Part shown: positions 29,240-36,319 of the stretch, in pieces | Position numbering within the stretch: position 1 is the stretch's first letter | Layout: every line of letters begins with the position of its first letter | Source of the DNA: Ligilactobacillus salitolerans | GTDB lineage: Bacteria; Bacillota; Bacilli; Lactobacillales; Lactobacillaceae | Assembly (NCBI RefSeq): GCF_003864415.1 | Contig: NZ_BFFP01000011.1 | Coordinates: 1 to 58,218 of the forward strand | Reading direction: 5' to 3' | Length of the DNA stretch: 58,218 nt | Made by a program: the position numbers and the translations under genes | Notes under the pieces: model-generated | Seen by the model: the letters and a program-made list of their open reading frames with translations, nothing else | The model's database searches: none | Told to the model about the DNA's origin: nothing

Positions 29240-30691
29240 TTAGTTATTCATTTTCTTTTCCACGTATTTCGACAGCCAGGTCAGCAACGTGATGATGATC
29301 AGGTACATTAACGCAACGATGCCCCAGACTTTGAAGCCTTCCAGGTTCCGGGCGATAATGATCTTCCCAGTTTGTGTTAATTCCAGGATGCCGATGATCG
29401 ACAGGATCGACGTATCCTTTAAGGTGATGATGAACTGGTTGATAAACGATGGGATCATGATCTTGATCCCCTGCGGCAAGATGACCTTACTCATCGCTTT
29501 ACCAAATGGCAATCCTAGACTGCGGGCTGCTTCCATCTGTCCAGCATCAACGGCTTCGATCCCGCCTTTAACAAAGGCAGCGGTGTATGCACCTTCGTTG
29601 AGCATCAGCGTGATCGTCCCGGCGATAAAGGCAGGAATTTTGCTCCCGGTCAAACTCGGGATCCCATTATAAATGAACAGCGCTAGAACCAGCAGCGGTA
29701 AGCCACGGAAGATATAAATGACTGTAGTCGAGAAGCCGCGGGCAAATTTGTTTGGCAACACGCCTAACAAACCAATGATAACACCGAAGATCGTGGCTGC
29801 GATGATCCCAACGACTGTCAGATACAGCGTTTGGCCTAAACCTTTGAGCAAGACACCAGAGTTTTGCTTAAGCAAGCCAAAGACAGAATGTTCATTGCCT
29901 TTTTTAGTATTAGCTTCTTTTTGAGATTTGACGGTATCAGTACTGAGATAACGATCCGTGATCTTCTTATACTCGCCGTTTTTCTTCAAGGTTTTTAAAC
30001 CGTGGTTGAATTTCTGGACCAGGTCTTTGTTATGTCCCTTAAGAACGGCGAAACCATAGTAGCCGCTATTGGCCGGTTTGGTCACAATTTTTAGCTTTGT
30101 CCCAGTCTTGATAGCATATTGCATGACGGGAATATCCTCGAAACATGCAACTGAGTTGCCATTCACGACATCGTTATACATGTTATCTGAATCATCAAAT
30201 GTGACTGTTTTAAAGCCGTATTTCTTTTGCTGCGACTGTGCGTAGTCAGCAGCAGCAGTCCCAGTTTTCAAGGCGACCCGCTTGCCGCGCAGATCGCTTA
30301 AGCCTTTGATCTTACTGTTCTTGGCAACAGCCATGACCACGCCGGTCTTGTAGTAAGGATCTGAGAAATCGAATTTCTGCTTCCGTTCCGGAGTGATCGA
30401 CATTCCGGCAATAACACCATCGATCTGGTTGGATTGCAAAGATTGGACGGCAGCATTAAAACCAAGTGCCTTGATATTGACCTTAAAGCCTTCTTCTTTG
30501 GCGATGGCTTTCATTAGGTCCATATCGATCCCAACGTATTTATTGTTTTTATTGGCAAATTCAAATGGCGGGTATGTAACATCCGTTCCGATCGTATATG
30601 TCTTTTCAGCATGGACTTTTGGTGAAAATGATAAAAACAAAAGCGTTGAGAATACTAGCGCGAAAAATGCCGCTAACCTTTTTTTGGACAT
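29240..30691 (-). CDS. Fused amino-acid ABC transporter binding protein-permease (GlnP type)
   Basis: A 483-aa protein in the GlnHP arrangement. It has a signal segment (residues 1-28, ending KVHAEK), an extracellular solute-binding domain (about 30-255; YTIGTDVTYPPFEFA, PERKQKFDFSDPYY) and a C-terminal permease with the EAA-type loop MEAARSLGLPFGKAMSKVILPQ. It should import glutamine or another polar amino acid. AAGGAG precedes the ATG. The usual ATPase gene glnQ is not beside it, so the ATPase must be supplied from elsewhere. A perfect palindrome lies 48 bp upstream. Confidence 0.9.
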   Translation of the reverse strand: MSKKRLAAFFALVFSTLLFLSFSPKVHAEKTYTIGTDVTYPPFEFANKNNKYVGIDMDLMKAIAKEEGFKVNIKALGFNAAVQSLQSNQIDGVIAGMSITPERKQKFDFSDPYYKTGVVMAVAKNSKIKGLSDLRGKRVALKTGTAAADYAQSQQKKYGFKTVTFDDSDNMYNDVVNGNSVACFEDIPVMQYAIKTGTKLKIVTKPANSGYYGFAVLKGHNKDLVQKFNHGLKTLKKNGEYKKITDRYLSTDTVKSQKEANTKKGNEHSVFGLLKQNSGVLLKGLGQTLYLTVVGIIAATIFGVIIGLLGVLPNKFARGFSTTVIYIFRGLPLLVLALFIYNGIPSLTGSKIPAFIAGTITLMLNEGAYTAAFVKGGIEAVDAGQMEAARSLGLPFGKAMSKVILPQGIKIMIPSFINQFIITLKDTSILSIIGILELTQTGKIIIARNLEGFKVWGIVALMYLIIITLLTWLSKYVEKKMNN

Positions 30692-30738
30692 CAGTTCCAG
30701 CTCCTTACTTATCTAAATTTAATAATAACATTTCTAGG

Positions 30739-30765
30739 ATACCACTTTTAGCCTAAAAGTGGTAT
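30739..30765. promoter_or_regulatory. Perfect 27-bp palindrome, candidate operator of the transporter gene
   Basis: ATACCACTTTTAG and CTAAAAGTGGTAT are perfect 13-bp arms around a single C. It lies 48-74 bp before the ATG of the minus-strand transporter gene, where a promoter or operator would be expected. No T-run of terminator type follows. Confidence 0.6.
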
Positions 30766-30865
30766 GGCTAATGTCATTAAATCTAACAAAAAGATGAGTA
30801 TCGGTCACTGGCGCCAGAAAATTTTCTCATTCAAACAAGCTGAGCGTCAGACTTGCTTCACTTTT

Positions 30866-30879
30866 TAAAAACGCTTACA
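30866..30879. promoter_or_regulatory. cre-like site
   Basis: TAAAAACGCTTACA differs at one position from the CcpA consensus form TGAAAACGCTTACA. It lies about 175 bp upstream of the transporter gene. Function is not shown. Confidence 0.35.
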
Positions 30880-30991
30880 ATAAGGGCGTAGAGAATGGAC
30901 AGCTCATAATTTATCTCTGATAAGTTAGGCGGTTGTTTCATCTAGTAACCCACAGGAAAAGAGGTCTCGAGCTTGTGAAATTCTCTATTGG

Positions 30992-31109
30992 GTAATGGTC
31001 AGACTCGGCTGCAGCTTGACAAAGGTCTAGGTATCGTAAGAGAGCGAACCCTTTTCAACCACTGTCATAGTTGTTAGCTAGCATGCATCGGTTTTTAGTC
31101 TGCCATTAC
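30992..31109. other. Long-range inverted repeat enclosing about 90 nt
   Basis: GTAATGGTCAGACT (30992-31005) and AGTCTGCCATTAC (31097-31109) pair with one bulged base. They enclose a non-coding stretch in the 480-bp gap between the pyruvate oxidase and transporter genes. I do not recognise a known RNA class and see no ORF. Confidence 0.4.
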
Positions 31110-31124
31110 TCTTTGTTTTGACAT

Positions 31125-31163
31125 AAAAAACGCCTCCTAACCGCTGATTGGTTAGGAGGCGTT
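31125..31163 (-). terminator. Terminator of the pyruvate oxidase gene
   Basis: GAACGCCTCCTAACC and GGTTAGGAGGCG form a strong stem on the minus strand and six T follow. Confidence 0.9.
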
Positions 31164-31173
31164 CATCAATTAA

Positions 31174-32925
31174 TTATTCAAAACTTTTCAAGATCTCGCT
31201 AAAGGCTGGCTGTTCATCTGCCGGCAGATCATAGGTCTCACGGTAATTTTTGACCATTTCTTCGCCAAAGACTGCGGTCTCCAATGGAACAAAACTGGTA
31301 TCGATCGGGTCGATATCTTGGATCTTAGCGTCTAAGACGATCGGTAAATCGTTGCCGTTTGCTTGCAGTTCATTGATCTTAGCCATCGCTTCCTTCAATT
31401 CTTGCAGGTTCGTGACCGTGAAGCCGATCGCACCCATGTTGTCAGCAATTTTGCCCCAGTTTGCGCCGATCAGGTCGATCCCATAAGGAGCCTGGTTAGC
31501 CTGGATCTTTTCGTGACCAATGTAGCCAAAGGATTTGTTTTCCAAGACAACGTTGATGACTGGGAGATGATATTTGACCTCGGTCAAAAGATCGGGCATC
31601 ACCATCGCATAGCCGCCATCACCGGAAATGCTCCAGACTTGACGGTCTGGGTATGATAATTTGCCGGCCAGACCTGCTGGTAAAGCGAAGCCCATCGTGC
31701 CATACCACGGTGACATTGCGTACTGCTGCTCCTTATTAAACGGCAGCTGACGCAAGGACCATTCGGTGTTGTTGCCGACATCAAGGCCAAAGACTGCGTC
31801 ATCTGCTGCATTTTCCTTGATAGCTTGGATCACACCTTCTGCGCGCAAACCGTTCTGATCATCAGCTGCCAGTTTTTCCAGCCACTGCATCCATAAAGCG
31901 CGGTCCTTTTGGGCTGCCTTTAAAAAGGCGGTCGGCTCAGCCTGGTAGTTCACTTGAGCTAAGCTAGTCAGAAATTCACGTGCATCAGCCAGGGCTGTGA
32001 TGTCTGCGTCGTATTGTTTGCCCAGATCAGCCAGGTTGTTATTGACCTGGATGATCGTCTTGTCAGCGGGCATGAAGCGGGCAAACGGATAGTTAGTTCC
32101 GACGAACAAAATCAAGTCGCTAGCTTGTGAAACTTCAAAGGAAGCCTTGGTCCCCATCCGTCCGCGGGCACCCATGTAGTTGGGATGATCGCTTGGGAAG
32201 ACGTTAGCGGCCGGGGCAGTTGTCAGAACAGGCAAGCCAAATTTCTCCGCAACTTTGACTGCGGCTTCTTTGGCACCGCGAGCACCTTGACCGAGCCACA
32301 TGATCGGGCGGTCAGCTTTTTTAATTGCAGCAACTACTGCGTCGACATCATCCGCAGCAGCTGGCAGTTTTGGTGCGATCGTCTTAACTGGTTTTGTTTT
32401 TGGCTGCGTATATTCGATTTCTTGGCCTGAAAGATCATCCGGCAAGATCACAACTGAAACTGATTTGGTGGCGTAAGCGGAGCGGATCGCTTCGTCCACG
32501 ACCTTAGGGATCTGTTCAGCGTTAACAACTTGTTTATGGAATTGTGCAACATCAGCGAAAATTGGATCCTGATTCATTTCTTGGAAGAAGTTAGTGTTCA
32601 TCACACCAGTGGCCGACTGTCCAACCAGGGCCAAAACAGGAGTGTGATCCATTTTTGCTTCGTACAGGCCGTTTAACATGTGGACTGAACCAGGGCCGGC
32701 GGAACCGAAGGCCACACCGATGGTGCCAGTTAATTTGGCATCAGCCGCTGCAGCAAGCGCACCGATCTCTTCATGCCGCACCTGAATGTATTTGATATTT
32801 TCTTTTTCTTGGTATAAGCCATCGACTGTATTATTGATCGAATCAGCGGTAATACCGTAAACGTGATCAACATCCCATTTCTCCAATACTTTTGCGATTG
32901 CTTGTCCTGCCATCATTTTAGTCAT
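31174..32925 (-). CDS. Pyruvate oxidase
   Basis: A 583-aa ThDP- and FAD-dependent enzyme that turns pyruvate, phosphate and O2 into acetyl phosphate, CO2 and H2O2. The cofactor-activating Glu lies in QVRHEEIGALAAAADAKL and the ThDP/Mg motif is GDGGYAM...VVLEN (about residues 435-465). The length fits the family. I chose ATG 32925 because AGAAGGAGAG lies 7 bases before it. It has a promoter and dyad at 33012-33039. Downstream on the plus strand are peroxidase, thioredoxin and MsrA genes, consistent with H2O2 production. Confidence 0.92.
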   Translation of the reverse strand: MTKMMAGQAIAKVLEKWDVDHVYGITADSINNTVDGLYQEKENIKYIQVRHEEIGALAAAADAKLTGTIGVAFGSAGPGSVHMLNGLYEAKMDHTPVLALVGQSATGVMNTNFFQEMNQDPIFADVAQFHKQVVNAEQIPKVVDEAIRSAYATKSVSVVILPDDLSGQEIEYTQPKTKPVKTIAPKLPAAADDVDAVVAAIKKADRPIMWLGQGARGAKEAAVKVAEKFGLPVLTTAPAANVFPSDHPNYMGARGRMGTKASFEVSQASDLILFVGTNYPFARFMPADKTIIQVNNNLADLGKQYDADITALADAREFLTSLAQVNYQAEPTAFLKAAQKDRALWMQWLEKLAADDQNGLRAEGVIQAIKENAADDAVFGLDVGNNTEWSLRQLPFNKEQQYAMSPWYGTMGFALPAGLAGKLSYPDRQVWSISGDGGYAMVMPDLLTEVKYHLPVINVVLENKSFGYIGHEKIQANQAPYGIDLIGANWGKIADNMGAIGFTVTNLQELKEAMAKINELQANGNDLPIVLDAKIQDIDPIDTSFVPLETAVFGEEMVKNYRETYDLPADEQPAFSEILKSFE

Positions 32926-33011
32926 AGTAAATCTCTCCTTCTCTAGCAAACTTATTTTTTACTTAAAACTGGAAGTGATATCTCCCGTTGTCTAGCAACG
33001 GAACATTTTCT

Positions 33012-33039
33012 AGTTTATCACTTACTTTTAGTAAGTCAA
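33012..33039 (-). promoter_or_regulatory. Promoter of pyruvate oxidase with overlapping dyad operator
   Basis: On the minus strand TTGACT (33034-33039) and TAAACT (33012-33017) are 16 bp apart. ACTTACT and AGTAAGT (33020-33036) form a perfect inverted repeat with a 3-bp spacer inside the promoter, a likely repressor site. Confidence 0.6.
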
Positions 33040-33079
33040 CTGTTTTAAACAATATTTTTCAATAAAGTTTGCAGACAGC

Positions 33080-33110
33080 AAAAAACCGCAAGTCTTCTAG
33101 GCTTGCGGTT
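33080..33110 (-). terminator. Terminator of the small GNAT gene
   Basis: AACCGCAAG and CTTGCGGTT form the stem on the minus strand and a T-run follows. Confidence 0.8.
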
Positions 33111-33133
33111 GAAGTTGATTTTAAAGAGCTTAA

Positions 33134-33430
33134 CTATTTGAGTACATCTGCATAATCTGACTGATGTTTGTCGAAATAATTGACAGCGTAAGGACAGACA
33201 TTGATCAATTGATAGCTGTTTTGCCGGGCATGGGTGGCCATTTTTTGCATCAAAGAGCCGGCGATTCCTTGACCACGCAAAGATGGATCGACGACTGTTG
33301 AATCGATGGTGTAGGTCTGTGCGTTTTTATCTGGAGTGAAGTCAACCTCGGCGTCGACTTGACCAGAAACGGCATAATGGACAAAACGGTCTTTATTAGG
33401 CTGATAGTTTTCTTCTAAAGTAAAATCCAT
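33134..33430 (-). CDS. Small GNAT-like N-acetyltransferase (YjdJ type)
   Basis: A 98-aa compact acetyltransferase of the GCN5-related PF14542 type. The CoA-binding segment is PSLRGQGIAGSLMQKMATHA, and VCPYAVNYFDKH near the end is typical. AAGGAGG precedes the ATG. The acceptor is unknown. It lies 29 bp behind the DUF488 gene and is probably cotranscribed with it. Confidence 0.85.
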   Translation of the reverse strand: MDFTLEENYQPNKDRFVHYAVSGQVDAEVDFTPDKNAQTYTIDSTVVDPSLRGQGIAGSLMQKMATHARQNSYQLINVCPYAVNYFDKHQSDYADVLK

Positions 33431-33459
33431 GGGAAGATCCTCCTTAAATTTGAGTAGAG

Positions 33460-33822
33460 TTATGCTACTTTTTCTTGGAGATAAGCGAGTAAGACGACTG
33501 CTTGGTTATGTTCTTCATCTTTGGCAGCGTAAAGCAAGGTTACATCGCCTTGAGCTAACTGAGTTTGGACCTGATCGATAAAAGCAGGTGTATCGGGATT
33601 TTCCGTAAGCTCCTGCAGGTAGCGCGAGCGAAATTCTTCAAACTTCGATGGGTCATGAGCGAACCATTTGCGCAATTCAGGGGAAGGGGCAATGGTTTTG
33701 GCCCAATCATCTAGCTGAGCTTGAGCTTTAGAAATTCCGCGCGGCCACAGCCGGTCGACTAAAATACGGTAACCGGACGGTGGATTTTGGCGGATAGAAT
33801 AGATTCTTTGAATGCTAAGCAA
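33460..33822 (-). CDS. DUF488 family protein
   Basis: A 120-aa protein with the DUF488 (PF04343) pattern ILVDRLWPRGISKAQ, LRKWFAHDP, FRSRYLQEL and the ending TLLYAAKDEEHNQAVVL. Its function is unknown. The start appears to be TTG 33822 with GAGGTG 6 bases before it. The frame stays open for another 70 codons upstream, but that part reads through repeat DNA and does not look like protein. The ribosome site is formed by the end of a hairpin module. Confidence 0.8.
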   Translation of the reverse strand: MLSIQRIYSIRQNPPSGYRILVDRLWPRGISKAQAQLDDWAKTIAPSPELRKWFAHDPSKFEEFRSRYLQELTENPDTPAFIDQVQTQLAQGDVTLLYAAKDEEHNQAVVLLAYLQEKVA

Positions 33823-33997
33823 AAGATCACCTCGACTAAAAACAGAGTGGAGCAGCGCGTTTAAAAGGCGAGCATTATCGGACTCCAAGTTTATGGTGCG
33901 GTTCTGGCACCATAAACTTGGAGTTGGATAAGCGGGGGCTTTTGCGCTGCGGAGCTCGACTAAAAAACAGAGTGGAGCAAGAAAGACACATACCATC
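33823..33997. repeat. Hairpin modules of the second repeat family (copies at 33.8 kb)
   Basis: Two CTCGACTAAAA boundaries (33831 and about 33955) are 124 bp apart. Between them is a hairpin with 18-bp arms ACTCCAAGTTTATGGTGC and its complement around GGTTCTG (about 33880-33923). GAGCATTATCGGA, GATAAGCGG and outer GCAGCGC/GCGCTGC pairing are also present. AACAGAGTGGAGC follows each boundary. Confidence 0.8.
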
Positions 33998-34001
33998 AAA
34001 A

Positions 34002-34109
34002 GTAACCTCCAGATGAGCAGGATGTGGAGGTACATCGGTCAAAGTAACCTCCAGACGAGCAAGATGTGGAGGTACATCGGCCAAAGTAACCTCCAGATCT
34101 CGACTAAAA
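34002..34109. repeat. Array R3: two full 42-bp units plus a partial one
   Basis: GTAACCTCCA starts recur at 34002, 34044 and 34086. The arms are ACCTCCA and TGGAGGT, and the linker is ACATCGGYCAAA. The third copy breaks off after the left arm into CTCGACTAAAA (34099-34109), the boundary of the second repeat family. The rest of the gap to 34291 shows no gene. Confidence 0.88.
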
Positions 34110-34291
34110 GATTACCCGATGTTCATGTTCATTGTAACCCAAGAACCAGCTGGACTAAAAGCAAACTGATTATTGAAATGCTATCTTTTTGTAAGCAAAT
34201 CTGTTGAAGGCTGATTAAATTCGTGGTACTCTTGCTTAAGAAATTGGCAGTAGGGTCAAAAGCTGTCCAATTTAGAAGAGAGGGAATGCCT

Positions 34292-34771
34292 ATGACGTCA
34301 ATTTATGATTTTGAAAAAGAAGAGATTGGTGGTCAGAAGATCTCATTTGCTGACTATAAAGGGCAAGTCTTACTGCTAGTGAATACTGCCAGCAAATGCG
34401 GCTTAGCCCCGCAGCTTGAACAGTTGGAAAGCTTGTTCCAAAAATATCAGGATCAAGGTTTTCAGGTGCTCGGTCTTCCTTCTAACCAATTTCAACAAGA
34501 ACTAGCTTCTGATCAGGAAGCACAGGAGTATTGCAAAGTTCATTTCGGAGTGACCTTTCCTATGACCAAAAGAGTCACGGTCAATGGAGAAGATGAAGAT
34601 CCGCTCTACACTTACTTGAAACAACAAACTGACGGACAAGATATTGCTTGGAACTATACTAAGTTTCTGATAGATCGCACCGGGACAGTGATCGGACGCT
34701 ATGGACCGAAAACTACCCCGGAAGAATTTGCCGATCAGATCACGAAGGCAGTGCAAAAAACCGCTCAATGA
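34292..34771 (+). CDS. Glutathione peroxidase family protein
   Basis: A 159-aa thioredoxin-fold peroxidase. The catalytic Cys lies in NTASKCGLAPQ (about residue 36), Gln in LPSNQFQQE and Trp in AWNYTKFLI, so the Cys-Gln-Trp triad is complete. Bacterial Cys-type members usually take electrons from thioredoxin, and a thioredoxin gene follows 60 bp downstream. I chose ATG 34292 with AGAGGG in front; the frame extends 23 codons upstream without a ribosome site. It reduces H2O2 or organic peroxides in the cytosol. Confidence 0.9.
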   Translation: MTSIYDFEKEEIGGQKISFADYKGQVLLLVNTASKCGLAPQLEQLESLFQKYQDQGFQVLGLPSNQFQQELASDQEAQEYCKVHFGVTFPMTKRVTVNGEDEDPLYTYLKQQTDGQDIAWNYTKFLIDRTGTVIGRYGPKTTPEEFADQITKAVQKTAQ

Positions 34772-34831
34772 GTTATCATTTTAAGTAAGATAGATTGAAC
34801 ACGATATAAATAGATCCAGGAGGGATAATCG

Positions 34832-35149
34832 ATGGCAGTTAAAGAAATTACTGATAAAGATTTTGAGGAAGTTACTGGTCAAGGTGTGACCTTAACTGAT
34901 TTTTGGGCAACTTGGTGCGGTCCGTGCCGGATGCAGTCGCCTGTTGTAGAACAATTATCTGAGGAAATGGGTGATAAGGTCGGCTTCTCTAAGATGGATG
35001 TTGATCAAAACCCTGAGACACCAGCACATTTTGGGATCATGAGTATTCCAACTTTGCTAGTTAAAAAAGATGGTGAAGTCGTTGATACAGTTGTCGGCTA
35101 TCATCCAAAGGATAAATTGAAAGAAATTTTGGAACAATATACTGACTAA
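34832..35149 (+). CDS. trxA: Thioredoxin
   Basis: A 105-aa thioredoxin with the active site WCGPC (C29 and C32) and the cis-proline motif SIPTLLV. AGGAGG precedes the ATG. It probably shares a transcript with the upstream glutathione peroxidase and could donate electrons to it and to the MsrA encoded 89 bp downstream. One-residue changes from the usual WCGPCK (here WCGPCR) are common. Confidence 0.93.
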   Translation: MAVKEITDKDFEEVTGQGVTLTDFWATWCGPCRMQSPVVEQLSEEMGDKVGFSKMDVDQNPETPAHFGIMSIPTLLVKKDGEVVDTVVGYHPKDKLKEILEQYTD

Positions 35150-35238
35150 GCGTAGAGCCTAGTTTAGAATAAGCTTTGGGGGCATGGAGGTGATCCGTGC
35201 TCTTTTCGTATAGAAATTGAATAACGGGAGTGTGGGAA

Positions 35239-35754
35239 ATGGAGAAAACAGCAATTTTTGCAGGCGGATGTTTTTGGTGTATGGTCAAACCTTTCGATGA
35301 ACAGCCGGGGATCAACAGTGTGATTTCAGGGTATACGGGCGGACATGTGCCGAATCCGACCTATGAGCAAGTCTGCAGTCATACAACGGGGCATACCGAG
35401 GCTGTTGAGATCCATTATGACCCAGAGATCGTTTCTTACAAGGACTTGGTCGAAGTTTATTGGCGGCAAACTGATCCAACGGATGCGATGGGGCAATTCC
35501 AGGATCGCGGCGACAATTATCGGCCGGTGATCTTCGTACAAAACGAGGAAGAAAGAGCAATTGCCGAGCAGTCCAAAAAAGACCTGGAAGAAAGCGGGCG
35601 CTTTGACGAGCCAATCGTGACTCAGATCGAAGACGCTCAGCCTTTTTATCCAGCAGAAGAGTACCATCAAGAATTTTACAAGAAAGATCCTCTGCGCTTC
35701 CAAATGGAGGAACAAGGCGGCCGCGAGAAGTTTACGCAAGAAAAATGGCAGTAA
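35239..35754 (+). CDS. msrA: Peptide methionine sulfoxide reductase A
   Basis: A 171-aa enzyme that reduces methionine-S-sulfoxide in proteins. The catalytic motif is GCFWC (C11, C14) followed by the family patterns [16 protein letters not shown] and [13 protein letters not shown] lies before ATG 35239; a GTG three codons earlier is less likely. It follows glutathione peroxidase and thioredoxin, so the three form a peroxide repair group. Confidence 0.93.
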   Translation: MEKTAIFAGGCFWCMVKPFDEQPGINSVISGYTGGHVPNPTYEQVCSHTTGHTEAVEIHYDPEIVSYKDLVEVYWRQTDPTDAMGQFQDRGDNYRPVIFVQNEEERAIAEQSKKDLEESGRFDEPIVTQIEDAQPFYPAEEYHQEFYKKDPLRFQMEEQGGREKFTQEKWQ

Positions 35755-35840
35755 GATCAGATAAAACGGCAATTCCTTTTTTTAGAAATTTCACCCAAAC
35801 AGTGTTAGGGTGAAGGTGGAAACAAAAGGAAGTGATCTGC

Positions 35841-35924
35841 ATGGCAACATGGGCATTGTGGCTGTCGATCATTGCGATCCTGTTATCTGCTTATGCGATC
35901 TACGCCGTCAATAAACAGCGGTGA
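35841..35924 (+). CDS. Small single-pass membrane peptide, 27 aa
   Basis: The ORF reads MATWALWLSIIAILLSAYAI and ends VNKQR. It has a hydrophobic core of about 20 residues and a positive C-terminus. AAGGAAGTGA lies at ideal distance before the ATG and a strong terminator follows within 15 bp, which argues for a real gene. I cannot name a family; a holin-like toxin or regulatory membrane peptide is possible. Confidence 0.6.
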   Translation: MATWALWLSIIAILLSAYAIYAVNKQR

Positions 35925-35937
35925 TTTGTATTAAAAA

Positions 35938-35980
35938 TACGTCCTGACAGTTATGAAAAACTGTGAGGACGTATTTTTTT
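35938..35980 (+). terminator. Terminator behind the 27-aa peptide gene
   Basis: ACGTCCT and AGGACGT with inner ACAGTT/AACTGT form the stem; seven T follow. Confidence 0.88.
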
Positions 35981-35987
35981 GCAAAGT

Positions 35988-36224
35988 TCACTTCTTACTC
36001 CTGTGATTTTGAGCAGCACGTGAATGCCGCCAGGAGAGTATGCAGACGACAGCTGTTGAGCAAGCAGCGCTAATGACGATAAAATCCGCAACTACAAGCA
36101 AGACAATGAGCATGATGTTGGGACGATCAAACCATGCAAGAAAGCTCAGCCCAATGAAAAGCAGCAGTAAAAGCCAAACGATACCTGTGATCAAGAACAA
36201 TTGATGTTTTTGTTTTATACCCAC
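35988..36224 (-). CDS. Small membrane protein, 78 aa
   Basis: Two hydrophobic segments (about residues 9-31 and 36-63) with a basic tail ending HRSKK. No family is recognised. The start is a GTG at 36224 with GAGG upstream, so the start is only moderately certain. It lies between converging and diverging genes without obvious partners. Confidence 0.5.
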   Translation of the reverse strand: MGIKQKHQLFLITGIVWLLLLLFIGLSFLAWFDRPNIMLIVLLVVADFIVISAACSTAVVCILSWRHSRAAQNHRSKK

Positions 36225-36271
36225 TTGCGCAGCCTCTTTTCAAATTGATTTTACTGAATATAGCGCAATAA

Positions 36272-36309
36272 AAAATAAAAAGCAAATGAGCAGATTCTGC
36301 CCATTTGCT
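36272..36309 (-). terminator. Terminator of the Eis-like gene
   Basis: AGCAAATG and CATTTGCT pair with inner GCAG/CTGC, followed on the minus strand by a T-rich run. Confidence 0.8.
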
Positions 36310-36319
36310 AGTTCGTAAT

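Noticed and set aside
30692-31125. 6S RNA, tmRNA or RNase P RNA in the 480-bp gap
   Set aside because: None of the conserved sequence elements I know for these RNAs could be found.
33823-34035. N-terminal extension of the DUF488 protein
   Set aside because: The frame crosses repeat DNA, and the conserved domain begins only after TTG 33822, which has a ribosome site.
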